Made by a program: the position numbers and the translations under genes. Below, one piece after another: positions 24,094 through 32,295 of a DNA stretch of 39,709 nt (position 1 is the stretch's first letter; each line of letters opens with the position of its first letter). Source of the stretch: Paracoccaceae bacterium (lineage in GTDB: Bacteria; Pseudomonadota; Alphaproteobacteria; Rhodobacterales; Rhodobacteraceae). Under the pieces are notes generated by a model that saw nothing but the letters and a program-made list of their open reading frames with translations, was not told the DNA's origin and searched no databases. Location of the stretch: positions 1-39,709 of the forward strand of contig JAOADN010000017.1 in assembly GCA_026417295.1 (NCBI GenBank), written 5' to 3'.

Positions 24094-24107
24094 GGCGGGG
24101 CGACCGG

Positions 24108-24821
24108 CTAGTCGATCCAGCGGAAGGCCGGCTGCGGCCCGGAATTGTCGAAGAAGGGCACGCGCGCCGGTCCCTCGCCCGAGGTGATGAGGGGGGCGAT
24201 CTCGGCCAGGACGATCTCGGTGATGAAGGGCAGGTCCAGGGCGCGCGCCTCGGCGAGGCCGACCCAGTGCAGGTGCGACAGCTCGTCCGTCGCCCGAGAG
24301 AAGTCGTCGGGGTCGCCGGCGACCGCCGCCGCCGGCGCGAGGAAGAAGCGCGCATCGAAGCGTCGCGTCCGGCCCGGCGGCGTGATCGCCCGGAAGACGA
24401 AGGTCAGGGCCGAGGCATCAGGGCGGAGGCCGTCGCGCGTGAAGCCGCGCCAGGCCGGCGGCACCGGGCGCGGGTCGTCCGCACAGGGGCAGGCCAGGCG
24501 CAGGCCCGTCTCCTCCCACAGTTCGCGGATCGCCGTGGCGGCGAAGGGCCCGGGACCGGCACGCCGGGTCGAGACGGGATCGGCCGGCGCGGCAAGGGGT
24601 GCGGCGGCATCGGCCGGGTCCACCGCCCCGCCGGGGAAGACGAACTTCGATGGCATGAAGGCGGCGCCCGCGCCGCGCTGGCCCATGAGCACGGCCGGGC
24701 CCTCGCGGCCCGCCCGCCACAGGATCACCGTCGCCGCGTCGCGGACCGGGGCGGCACCGGCGGCTGCCGCCGCTTCTGCCGCTTCAGCCGCCGCGCCGCC
24801 GCCATGCACCGGGTCAGGCAT
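24108..24821 (-). CDS. NUDIX hydrolase
   Basis: The 237-aa protein contains a Nudix box spread over a long insertion: FPGGAVDPADA, then AIRELWEETGLRL, with the catalytic Glu residues in REL.EE. An Ala-rich N-terminus precedes the domain (VRDAATVILWRAGREGPAVLMGQRG). The long insertion between GG and RELWEETG is typical of the group related to CoA pyrophosphatases and RNA-decapping-like NUDIX proteins, but the substrate is not known. It overlaps the upstream DUF983 gene by 8 bp, so both form an operon. Confidence 0.85.
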   Translation of the reverse strand: MPDPVHGGGAAAEAAEAAAAAGAAPVRDAATVILWRAGREGPAVLMGQRGAGAAFMPSKFVFPGGAVDPADAAAPLAAPADPVSTRRAGPGPFAATAIRELWEETGLRLACPCADDPRPVPPAWRGFTRDGLRPDASALTFVFRAITPPGRTRRFDARFFLAPAAAVAGDPDDFSRATDELSHLHWVGLAEARALDLPFITEIVLAEIAPLITSGEGPARVPFFDNSGPQPAFRWID

Positions 24822-25206
24822 CGCTGCCGGAAGGCGCGAAACCGTGCATCCGGCGCGACCACTGGATGGCGACGAACATGCCCTTGAGGCGCGGCAGCAG
24901 GAACAGCGACAGTGCCACGCAGAAGGTGCAGAGGATCACGGCCAGCACCGCGGGATCCGGGTTCCAGGTGAGATAGGACCACAGGACGAGCGGCGCCATG
25001 ACATGGCCGACGATCAGGATCGTCGCATAGGCGGGGCCGTCGTCGGCGCGCTGGTGGCTCAGGTCCTCGCCGCAGGAGGGGCAAGCCGCGCGGACCCTGA
25101 GATAGCCGTCGAAGAGGCGCCCCTCGCCGCAGGCCGGGCAGCGCCGGCGCCAGCCGCGCCAGAGGGCCGGTCTTACCGGGCGGTCGTCCTGCGTCATTCC
25201 CGTCAT
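24814..25206 (-). CDS. DUF983 membrane protein with two zinc-knuckle motifs
   Basis: This 130-aa protein starts with two CxxC pairs, CPACGEG and CPSCGED, likely binding zinc, followed by two hydrophobic helices (AYATILIVGHVMAPLVLWSY and PAVLAVILCTFCVALSLFLL). This is the DUF983 pattern. The function is unknown. The start is ATG 25206, preceded by GGAGGACC; ATG 25197 is an alternative. Its stop overlaps the NUDIX start, an arrangement I remember from other Rhodobacterales. Confidence 0.85.
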   Translation of the reverse strand: MTGMTQDDRPVRPALWRGWRRRCPACGEGRLFDGYLRVRAACPSCGEDLSHQRADDGPAYATILIVGHVMAPLVLWSYLTWNPDPAVLAVILCTFCVALSLFLLPRLKGMFVAIQWSRRMHGFAPSGSDA

Positions 25207-25359
25207 GGCGGTCCTCCGTCGCGCAGTCCCATACCGCGGTGCGGCGGCGGCGGGAAGGCCCCTGCGCAGGGAGCGCGACGGAATCCCGCGCCCCTTCCGT
25301 TTGGCCTGCATCGGTCGCCCGACGGGACGGCGGCCAGGCAGGAACGGAGAGAGAAGGCA

Positions 25360-26001
25360 ATGAAGACGACCACCACGATCCTCGGCGCGCTGGCGCTGGC
25401 CCTGGGCACGACGGCGCTTGTCGTGCCGGTGACGGGCCTTGCGCAGGACAGCACGGCCGGGACCGAAGCTGCGGACGCCGCCGATGCGGCCGGAGGGCCC
25501 GGCGCGGACGAAGGCATGGGCATGGGGCCGGACGGCATGGGGCCGGGCCTGATCGACTTTGCCGCGATCGATGCCGACAAGGACGGCAGGCTGACCGCGG
25601 AGGAGATCAGGGCCTGGCGGACGGCCCAGGCCGCGGGCATCGATGCGGACGGCAACGGGCTGATCTCGCAGCAGGAGCTGGCCGCCCATATCGAGAAGCG
25701 GCTGGCCGCGCGCGCCGCCGACATGGCCGCCCGCCGGATCGCCGCGCAGGATGCCGACGGCGACGGGCAGCTTTCGGCCGCCGAGCTGGTGACGCCGCCG
25801 GTGCCGGCGGGGCTGATCCAGCGGATCGACGCGGACGGCGATGGTGCGATCTCGCAGGAGGAGTTCGATGCGGCACGTGCGCGGATGGCCGAGCGGATGG
25901 CCGAGCGCATGGACGGGCGCATGGGCGGGCGCGGCCATGGCGACGGCGAGCACGGCCCGCGCGGCCACGGCATGCGCTGGCTGTGGGGCATGGGCGACTG
26001 A
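25360..26001 (+). CDS. Exported EF-hand calcium-binding protein
   Basis: The 213-aa protein has a Sec signal peptide (MKTTTTILGALALALG through TGLAQ) and four EF-hand loops with the DxDxDG pattern: DADKDGRLTAEE, DADGNGLISQQE, DADGDGQLSAAE and DADGDGAISQEE. The C-terminus is Met-, Arg-, Gly- and His-rich (RMAERMDGRMGGRGHGDGEHG), a possible metal-binding tail. It should be a periplasmic Ca2+-binding protein. It lies just upstream of an ECF-sigma/periplasmic-sensor operon, but a strong hairpin separates them, so it is probably a separate transcript. Confidence 0.88.
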   Translation: MKTTTTILGALALALGTTALVVPVTGLAQDSTAGTEAADAADAAGGPGADEGMGMGPDGMGPGLIDFAAIDADKDGRLTAEEIRAWRTAQAAGIDADGNGLISQQELAAHIEKRLAARAADMAARRIAAQDADGDGQLSAAELVTPPVPAGLIQRIDADGDGAISQEEFDAARARMAERMAERMDGRMGGRGHGDGEHGPRGHGMRWLWGMGD

Positions 26002-26036
26002 GGCCGGGCCGGGCCCGACAGGCGCGACGCACGCGC

Positions 26037-26064
26037 GCGCCCCGCGCCGGTTTGCGCGGGGCGC
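26037..26064 (+). terminator. Terminator-like hairpin after the EF-hand gene
   Basis: A perfect 11-bp GC stem (GCGCCCCGCGC / GCGCGGGGCGC) with a 6-nt loop is followed by CGTTTCGC. It lies 35 bp after the EF-hand stop and 25 bp before the sigma-factor start. Confidence 0.6.
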
Positions 26065-26089
26065 CGTTTCGCGCTAGGCCGGATGCGGG

Positions 26090-26680
26090 ATGGCGACCGT
26101 GCTGGACGATACGACCGCTGCCGAGGATGCGGAGCTGCTTGCCCGCTATGCCCGCGGCGATTCCGGGGCGGCGCGCCTGCTGACGGCGCGCTGCGCGCCG
26201 CTGGCCTATCGCGTGGCCGTCCGCATGCTGGGCGACAGGACCGAGGCCGAGGACGTGACGCAGGAGGCGATGCTGCGCCTGTTCCGGGCCGCGCCGGGCT
26301 GGCGGGCGGGCGAGGCGAAGGTGACGACATGGCTTTACCGCGTGACCGCGAACCTGTGCACGGACCGGCTGCGCCGGCGGCCGGCGGTGGCGCTGGACGC
26401 CATCGAGGAACCGCCGTCGGCGGCGCCTTCGGCGGCGGCGGGGATGATCCGCGCGGCACGCGAGCGGGCGCTGCAGGCGGCGCTGGCGCGCTTGCCCGAG
26501 CGGCAGCGCGAGGCCGTCGTCCTGCGGCATCTGGAGGGCCTGGCCAATCCGGAGATCGCCGAGGTGATGGGCATCGGGGTGGAAGCGGTCGAGAGCCTGA
26601 CCGCAAGGGGAAAGCGGGCGCTGGCGGCAGAGCTTGCCGGCCAGCGCGAGGCACTGGGGTTTGACGATGACGCGGCCTGA
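26090..26680 (+). CDS. ECF-type RNA polymerase sigma factor
   Basis: This 196-aa group IV sigma factor has region 2 at about residues 20-95 (ARCAPLAYRVAVRMLGDRTE, AEDVTQEAMLRLFRAAP, WLYRVTANLCTDRLRRR) and region 4 at about 125-185 (ALARLPERQREAVVLRHLEG, LANPEIAEVMGIGVEAVESL, ARGKRALAAEL). It overlaps the next gene by 14 bp. The next two genes encode a small membrane protein and a membrane-anchored periplasmic sensor, so the sigma factor is probably controlled from the membrane. Its target promoters are not evident. Confidence 0.9.
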   Translation: MATVLDDTTAAEDAELLARYARGDSGAARLLTARCAPLAYRVAVRMLGDRTEAEDVTQEAMLRLFRAAPGWRAGEAKVTTWLYRVTANLCTDRLRRRPAVALDAIEEPPSAAPSAAAGMIRAARERALQAALARLPERQREAVVLRHLEGLANPEIAEVMGIGVEAVESLTARGKRALAAELAGQREALGFDDDAA

Positions 26681-27101
26681 CGGGATGGACAGGATGATCG
26701 ACGCGCTGCTCGGCGAGGCGCGCGCGGCGCCGCCGCAGCCGTCCGAAGCGCTGATGGCGCGGATCCTGGCCGGGGCGCTGGCCGAGGCGCCGCAGGCCCG
26801 GGCCGGGGAACCGCCGGCCGCGCCCGCCGGCCCTGCCGCCCGCAGGGGCCCGCGGCAAGGGGGCCTGCTGTGGGGCCTGACCGGGGGCATCCTGTCGGGT
26901 CTTGGCGGCTGGGGCGCGGCGGGCGGGCTTCTGACCGCGGCGCTGGCCGGGGTGTGGATCGGCGCATCGGGGATGGCGACCTCGTCGGCGGTGCTGGGCG
27001 GCCTGCTGGGCACGTCGGATGCCGGCGCCACGACGATAGAACTGATGTCGGACGGGGGCGAACTGGCGGGCGACGCCGCAGCCCTTGCGCAGGGGGGCTA
27101 G
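26667..27101 (+). CDS. Small membrane protein, candidate anti-sigma factor
   Basis: The 144-aa product has a hydrophilic N-terminal 60 residues with a helix (MDRMIDALLGEARAAPPQPS, EALMARILAGALAEAPQ) then a Gly/Ala-rich hydrophobic stretch (WGLTGGILSGLGGWGAAGG, LLTAALAGVWIGASGM) that can form one or two membrane helices. I remember relatives labelled dihydroorotate dehydrogenase, which is unsupported: no FMN or catalytic motif is visible. Overlap with the ECF sigma gene and the topology suggest an anti-sigma factor, but there is no recognisable anti-sigma domain. ATGs at 26685 and 26694 are alternative starts. Confidence 0.65.
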   Translation: MTRPDGMDRMIDALLGEARAAPPQPSEALMARILAGALAEAPQARAGEPPAAPAGPAARRGPRQGGLLWGLTGGILSGLGGWGAAGGLLTAALAGVWIGASGMATSSAVLGGLLGTSDAGATTIELMSDGGELAGDAAALAQGG

Positions 27102-27104
27102 GAG

Positions 27105-27626
27105 ATGGCCGGAACGGACGAAGGCGGGGCCGCAGGCGCGGCAGGGACGCCGGGCGCGCCGCGCTGGATGCGGGTGGCGCTGGTCGTCTCGCTGGCGGCG
27201 AACCTGCTGGTGGCGGGCGTCGTCGTCGGGGCGATGCTGCACGGCCCCGACGGCGGACCGCGCGGGGCGATCGGCGACATCGGCCTTGGCCCCTTCACCG
27301 GCGCCTTCGCCCCCGAGGACCGGCGGGCGATGCGCGACGACTTCCTGGCGCGCGCGGCGGACTTCCGTGCGATGCGCGACCGCGAGCATGCGGATTTCGC
27401 CGCCGTGCTGGCGGCCCTGCGCGCCGAGCCCTTCGACAGGGCTGCGCTGGAAGCCGCGCTGGGCAGCCTGCGCGACCGCCTTGCCCAGCGCATGGACCTG
27501 GGGCGCGACATCATGCTCGACCGGCTGTCGGCGATGACCCCGGCGGCACGGGCCGCCTTTGCCGACCGGCTGGAGGAGATGCTGCGCCACCCCCGCCACG
27601 GCGGGCCGGGGGGTGACGGCGACTGA
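27105..27626 (+). CDS. Periplasmic heavy-metal-sensor-like (CpxP/ZraP fold) protein
   Basis: This 173-aa protein has an N-terminal membrane anchor (about 20-47: MRVALVVSLAANLLVAGVV) and a helical periplasmic part with FAPEDRRAMRDDFLARAADF, MRDREHADFAAVLAALRAEP and a C-terminal helix LSAMTPAARAAFADRLEEML, the Metal_resist/Spy-like pattern. The end is His/Gly-rich (LRHPRHGGPGGDGD), which may bind metal. ATG 27105 begins 3 bp after the preceding stop with GGAG close by. As third gene of the sigma operon it is the likely signal-sensing partner; the signal (metal, misfolded protein) is unknown. Confidence 0.78.
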   Translation: MAGTDEGGAAGAAGTPGAPRWMRVALVVSLAANLLVAGVVVGAMLHGPDGGPRGAIGDIGLGPFTGAFAPEDRRAMRDDFLARAADFRAMRDREHADFAAVLAALRAEPFDRAALEAALGSLRDRLAQRMDLGRDIMLDRLSAMTPAARAAFADRLEEMLRHPRHGGPGGDGD

Positions 27627-27687
27627 GCGGGGCGGCGGCGAGCCGCGCGGGGCGTCGCGGGCCGGCGGGCGTCGCGGGCGGGGCCTG

Positions 27688-29070
27688 TCAGGCCGCCGAC
27701 CGGCTGACGGTGACCTGGTTCCGCCCCTCGGCCTTGGCCGCGAGCAGCGCCCTGTCGGCACGGTCGAGAAGCGCGGTCACCTCGTCCGCCTTGCCGCCGG
27801 CCGCCGCGCCGATGGCCAGACCCACCGACAGGGTGACGCGGACATTCGTGCCCGAGACGAGCCGGACCGGCCGCGCCTCGACCACATGGCGCAGCCGTTC
27901 GGCGGCGCGGCTTGCATCCGCGAGCGTCGTGTCGGGCAGGGCGACGAGGAATTCCTCGCCGCCGAAGCGCGCAAGCAGGTCGGCCGGGCGCAGGTTCTGG
28001 CGCAGGCGGGCCGCCACCTCGACCAGCACGGCATCGCCCGCCGCATGGCCGAAGGTGTCGTTCACCTGCTTGAAGCGGTCGAGATCGAGAAGCATCACCG
28101 CGATCTGGCGGCCCTCGGCATGGGCCCGGGCGGCCATCTGGGCCAGATGCGGCATGGCGTAGCGGCGGTTGTGGAGCCCGGTCAGCGGATCGGTCACGGC
28201 CAGGCGCAGCCCGTCCTCGACCGAGGCGCGCAGCACGTCGGCGAGGTGCTTGCGGCGGATCAGCGCGCTGACCCGGAGCGCGACCTCGCGCGGGTCGGCG
28301 CCGGCCTCGATGACATCGCTTGCCCCGAGGTCGAGCGCCACGGCGGCGGTGTCGGCCTCGCCGGGGCGATGGACGACGCAGATGGCCGAGAACCGCGTCG
28401 CCGGGCGCGAGCGGAGTTCCGACATCAGGCGCAGCCCCTCGCCGGGTTCGTCGAGGTCGGCGCCGACGACGACGACATCGGGGGCGCCGTTGCCGGCCTG
28501 CCAGGTCAGCGCCTGTTCGGGATCGGCGATGACGATGCGGTCGCCGAGTTCGGCCGCGAGCTCGCGCTTCCAGTTCAGCGCCTCCTGCGGCGACGGAGCG
28601 ACGATGGCCACCACGGATTGCGGGCGGAAGCCCTGCGGCGCCTCCTCGAGGCCGAATTCGCGATAGGTCAGGTTGCGTCGCTCGAGCTCCTTCTCGGCCT
28701 CGCGGGCGCGCAGCACGTTGCGCAGGCGCGCAAGGAGGAGCGCATCGCTGAAGGGTTTCCAGACGACATCGACCGCCCCCGCCCCGAGGGCGCGCAGCCG
28801 CATCGCGACATCGCGGGCGGCCGAGACGATGACGACGGGGATGCCCCGCGTCGCCGGATCGCGGCGCAGCCTTTCGCAGACTTCCGCGCCGTCGATGTCG
28901 GGCAGGTTCATGTCGAGGAGAATCAGGTCGGGCCGCTCTTCGCGCGCGACCCGCAGTGCGGCTTCGCCGCTTTCGGCCTGGATGGTCTGGTAATAGGCCG
29001 AGGCCAGCTTGACCTTCAGCACGATCCGGTTCGTGGAGACGTCATCCACGATCAAGATTTTGCCGGTCAA
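27688..29070 (-). CDS. PleD-like response regulator / diguanylate cyclase (REC-REC-GGDEF)
   Basis: The 460-aa protein makes the second messenger c-di-GMP. REC1 (about 1-120) has acidic residues Asp9 and Asp10, phospho-acceptor Asp53 (ILLDMNLPDIDG) and the conserved Lys in VVWKPF. REC2 (about 150-275) is degenerate: the acceptor position reads VVVVGADL, with Gly203 in place of Asp. The GGDEF domain has GGEEF (370-374) and the inhibitory I-site RPAD (361-364) five residues upstream. GGGAGAG sits 5 nt before TTG 29070, giving the usual MTGKILIVDD start; an ATG at 29112 would add 14 residues but lacks a ribosome site. Confidence 0.88.
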   Translation of the reverse strand: MTGKILIVDDVSTNRIVLKVKLASAYYQTIQAESGEAALRVAREERPDLILLDMNLPDIDGAEVCERLRRDPATRGIPVVIVSAARDVAMRLRALGAGAVDVVWKPFSDALLLARLRNVLRAREAEKELERRNLTYREFGLEEAPQGFRPQSVVAIVAPSPQEALNWKRELAAELGDRIVIADPEQALTWQAGNGAPDVVVVGADLDEPGEGLRLMSELRSRPATRFSAICVVHRPGEADTAAVALDLGASDVIEAGADPREVALRVSALIRRKHLADVLRASVEDGLRLAVTDPLTGLHNRRYAMPHLAQMAARAHAEGRQIAVMLLDLDRFKQVNDTFGHAAGDAVLVEVAARLRQNLRPADLLARFGGEEFLVALPDTTLADASRAAERLRHVVEARPVRLVSGTNVRVTLSVGLAIGAAAGGKADEVTALLDRADRALLAAKAEGRNQVTVSRSAA

Positions 29071-29271
29071 GGGAACTCTCCCGTCCTGGTCGGTTACGCG
29101 CGCTTCGCTCATTGTTTGTTCGTAATGGTTAAGGAAGTGTTTCCGGATTGCGTCCAACAAGGCGACGCGGCAGGTTGGGCCGCGGTCCGCCGCCCCGACG
29201 CCGGCCCGGGCCGCACAGACCGTCGCCCGGCCTGCGCAGGCGGAGCGGGCGCACCGGAAGAAGGAAGTGCC

Positions 29272-29976
29272 ATGCCCCCATACGAGGCCGTCCTGTTCGA
29301 CAAGGACGGCACGCTGTTCGACTTTGCCGCGACCTGGGGAAACTGGACGCGCGAGCTGGTCCACGACCTGGGCGGGGGCGATCCGGCGCGGGCGCGGGAC
29401 CTGGCCCTGGCGATCGGCTACGACCTTGAGCGGGCAGGCTTCGCGCCCGAGAGCCCGGTCATCGCCCATACGCCGGTCGAGATCGCCGAGGCGCTTCTGC
29501 CGCTGCTGCCGGGCGCCGCGGCGGGCGAACTGGTGGAGCGGATGAACGCCCTGTCGGCGGCCGCGACGCAGGTGCCGGTCGGCGACCTGGCGCTGATCCT
29601 TGACGGGCTGCGCGGGCGCGGGCTGCGGCTGGGCCTGGTGACGAACGACGCCGAGGCGCCGGCACGCGCCCATCTTGCCCGGGCCGGGGTGCTGGAGCGT
29701 TTCGATTTCGTGGCCGGCAGCGATTCGGGTTTTGGCGCCAAGCCCGACCCCGGCCCGCTGCTGGCCTTCGCGCGGCTCGAGGGGCTGAGACCCGACCGTG
29801 TCGTCATGGTCGGCGACAGCCGCCACGACCTGCAGGCAGGACGGGCCGCGGGCATGGCGACGGTGGGCGTCCTGACCGGGCTGGCCGACCGCGCGGCGCT
29901 GTCATCCCTGGCCGACGCGGTGCTGCCCGATATCGGCCATCTCGCCGGCTGGCTGGACGTGATGGCGGCGCGCTGA
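29272..29976 (+). CDS. HAD-family phosphatase (phosphoglycolate phosphatase-like)
   Basis: The 234-aa hydrolase has the four HAD motifs: nucleophile Asp in LFDKDGTLFDF, Thr/Ser in LGLVTNDA, Lys in GAKPDPGP, and MVGDSRHDLQAGRAAGM. A helical cap domain lies between motifs I and II, as in Gph. The substrate is most likely a small phosphorylated metabolite such as phosphoglycolate. AAGGAAG precedes ATG 29272. It is divergent from the PleD-like gene and 101 bp upstream of the methyltransferase gene. Confidence 0.85.
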   Translation: MPPYEAVLFDKDGTLFDFAATWGNWTRELVHDLGGGDPARARDLALAIGYDLERAGFAPESPVIAHTPVEIAEALLPLLPGAAAGELVERMNALSAAATQVPVGDLALILDGLRGRGLRLGLVTNDAEAPARAHLARAGVLERFDFVAGSDSGFGAKPDPGPLLAFARLEGLRPDRVVMVGDSRHDLQAGRAAGMATVGVLTGLADRAALSSLADAVLPDIGHLAGWLDVMAAR

Positions 29977-30077
29977 GGCGCCGATCGCCAAAAGCGACAG
30001 GTTCCGGTCGCAAAACCGTGCGATCCGCGGGGCGAGCGGCCGCAATGCTTTCGCCGACAGGGTCGGAGGCCGGGCAG

Positions 30078-31631
30078 GTGACGGAAGAACTGAGGCGCAA
30101 GCGCGCGGGCGGGCGGGCGGGCAACGTCCGCCGGGCCGGGACCAGCGCGATCGACCAGATGCCCTGGCGCATCCCCGAGAACCACGACCGCCCGACCGAA
30201 CCGCTGGGCCCCGAGGGGGTGGAGGCGATCCACAGGGGCGCGATGCGCATCCTGAAGGAGATCGGCATCCGCTTCATCAACGACGAGGCGCTGGAGATCT
30301 TCCGCGCGGCGGGCTGCCGCGTCGAGGAGCGCAACGTGCGGATGGACGAGGACTTCGTGATGGCGATGCTGGCGCGCGCGCCGCGCCGCTTCTCGATCAC
30401 GCCGCGCAATCCCGACCGGCGCATCACCATCGGCGGGCGGGAACTGCTGTTCGGCAACGTCTCGTCGCCGCCGAACTACTGGGACATGGAGCGCGGCAAG
30501 GTCTCGGGCTTCCAGGAGGGGTTCCGCCGCTTCATCAAGCTGACGCAGTACTTCAACTGCATCCACTTCGCCGGCGGCTATCCGGTGGAACCGGTCGAGA
30601 TCCACCCTTCGGTGCGGCATCTCGACTGCCTGTTCGACAAGCTGACGCTGACCGACAAGGTGGTCCATGCCTATTCGCTGGGCCGCGAGCGGATCGAGGA
30701 TGCGATGGAGATGGTGCGCATCGCCGGCGGCCTGAGCGAGGCGGAGTTCGCCGCCGCGCCGCGCATGTTCACCAACATCAACTCGGTCTCGCCGCTGAAG
30801 CACGACCATCCGATGATCGACGGCGCGCTGCGCATGGCCCGGCGCGGGCAGATGGTCATCGTCACGCCCTTCACCCTTGCGGGCGCGATGGCGCCGGTGA
30901 CGATGTCGGGGGCGGTGGCGCTGTCGATCGCCGAGGCCCTGTCGGCGATCGCGCTGATCCAGTACGACAGCCCCGGCGCGCCCGTGATGATAGGCACCTT
31001 CACCTCGAACGTGGACATGAAGTCGGGCGCGCCGGCCTTCGGCACGCCGGAATACATGCGCGCGACGCAGATGACCGGGCAGATGGCGCGGTTCTACGGC
31101 CTGCCGCTGCGGTCTTCGGGCACCTGTGCGGCCAACATCCCGGATGCGCAGGCGGCCTGGGAGACCTCGAACAGCCTGTGGGCGGCCGTCCAGTCGGGCA
31201 GCCATGTCGTCTATCACGCGGCCGGCTGGCTGGAGGGGGGCCTGATCGCCAGCCCCGAGAAGTTCGTGATGGACTGCGAGATGCTGCAGATGATCCAGCG
31301 CTACATGGAGCCGGTCGTCTGGGCGACCGGGCCGGAGGACATTGCCGTGGAGACGATCGCCGAGGTCGGGCCGGACGGCCACTTCTTCGGCGTCCAGCAC
31401 ACGCAGGACCGCTACACGACGGCGTTCTACGCCCCGATCGTCAGCGACTGGCGCAACTTCGAGGCCTGGGAGCTGGACGGCGCGGTGCAGACGCCCGAAC
31501 GCGCCCACCGCACCTTCAGGGCGATCCTCGACGAGTTCGAGGCGCCGCCCATGGACCCCGCGATCCGTGAGGAGCTGGCCGACTTCGTGGCGCGCCGCAA
31601 GGCCGAGGGCGGCGCCCCCACCGACTTCTGA
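30078..31631 (+). CDS. Trimethylamine methyltransferase (MttB) family protein, non-pyrrolysine
   Basis: This 517-aa protein resembles MttB-superfamily corrinoid methyltransferases (LGPEGVEAIHRGAMRILKEI, GNVSSPPNYWDMERGK, FTNINSVSPLKHDHPMI, SSGTCAANIPDAQAAWETSN). The gene has no in-frame TAG, so it is not a pyrrolysine enzyme; known non-Pyl members such as MtgB act on glycine betaine, and quaternary amines are therefore likely substrates. No corrinoid protein or methyl-THF partner is visible nearby. GTG 30078, 8 nt after GGAGG, is preferred to ATG 30045. The PotABCD-type importer 1.7 kb away may bring in the substrate, which is inference. Confidence 0.82.
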   Translation: MTEELRRKRAGGRAGNVRRAGTSAIDQMPWRIPENHDRPTEPLGPEGVEAIHRGAMRILKEIGIRFINDEALEIFRAAGCRVEERNVRMDEDFVMAMLARAPRRFSITPRNPDRRITIGGRELLFGNVSSPPNYWDMERGKVSGFQEGFRRFIKLTQYFNCIHFAGGYPVEPVEIHPSVRHLDCLFDKLTLTDKVVHAYSLGRERIEDAMEMVRIAGGLSEAEFAAAPRMFTNINSVSPLKHDHPMIDGALRMARRGQMVIVTPFTLAGAMAPVTMSGAVALSIAEALSAIALIQYDSPGAPVMIGTFTSNVDMKSGAPAFGTPEYMRATQMTGQMARFYGLPLRSSGTCAANIPDAQAAWETSNSLWAAVQSGSHVVYHAAGWLEGGLIASPEKFVMDCEMLQMIQRYMEPVVWATGPEDIAVETIAEVGPDGHFFGVQHTQDRYTTAFYAPIVSDWRNFEAWELDGAVQTPERAHRTFRAILDEFEAPPMDPAIREELADFVARRKAEGGAPTDF

Positions 31632-31722
31632 AGCGGCGCGCGACGGCGGCCGGCGCGGCTTCGCCAGACGTTAACCCGGGCCGGCTAGGCTGGCGCGCGG
31701 GTCGATGTCGAAGGGGCGTGCC

Positions 31723-32295
31723 ATGCAGGGCCTGATCAACAGGTCGCTTCAGTCCTATCTGGTGGATACCTACGGGCCGGAACTCTGGGCGGCCCTGGCC
31801 GAGGAACTGGCGCTTCCCGAGGACGAGCCGGATCCGGCATCGGCCGAGGCCGGGATCTTCGACCGCCTGGCCGCGGCGGCGGCGCGGCGGCTGGACCTGC
31901 CGCTGCCGCTGCTGCTTGAGGAATACGGGCTTTACCTGCACGGGCTGGCGCGGGTCCGCCGGCTGGTGCGGCTGTGTGCCGAGACCTTCGAGGAATTCCT
32001 CTGCTTCATCTCCGACATGCCCGACCGGGTGCGCATGGCCCTGCCGGGCCTGGCCATGCCGGGGCTGGACGTGGCGCTGATGCCGGATGGCGAGGTCCGC
32101 ATCGACGTGCTGGGGCCGCCGATGCAGGCCCATGTCCTGTGCGGCTTCCTGCGCGGGGTGTCGGACGACTTCGGCGCGCTGTCCCTGGTGACGGCGGGCG
32201 ACAACGGGACGCTGGCGGTGCGCCTTGTCGATCCCGATTTCGGCAAGGCGCGCAGCTTCAGCCTGGCGCTGCCCCCGGCGCGGGATGCGGCCTGA
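31723..32295 (+). CDS. H-NOX-fold (heme NO-binding domain) protein lacking heme ligands
   Basis: The 190-aa protein starts with the H-NOX signature MQGLINRSLQSYLVDTYGPELW and keeps the fold's length and C-terminal pattern (HVLCGFLRGVSDDFGALSLV). Aligning by hand to the Thermoanaerobacter H-NOX as I remember it, the proximal heme ligand His102 falls on Pro100 (SDMPDRVRMALP), and the YxSxR heme-propionate motif falls on Val129-Gly131-Pro133. Only two other His are present (73, 137). Heme binding is therefore doubtful. Start ATG 31723 follows AAGGGG; ATG 31705 would add six residues. The stop overlaps the cyclase start by 1 bp, the usual H-NOX/diguanylate cyclase pairing. Confidence 0.8.
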   Translation: MQGLINRSLQSYLVDTYGPELWAALAEELALPEDEPDPASAEAGIFDRLAAAAARRLDLPLPLLLEEYGLYLHGLARVRRLVRLCAETFEEFLCFISDMPDRVRMALPGLAMPGLDVALMPDGEVRIDVLGPPMQAHVLCGFLRGVSDDFGALSLVTAGDNGTLAVRLVDPDFGKARSFSLALPPARDAA

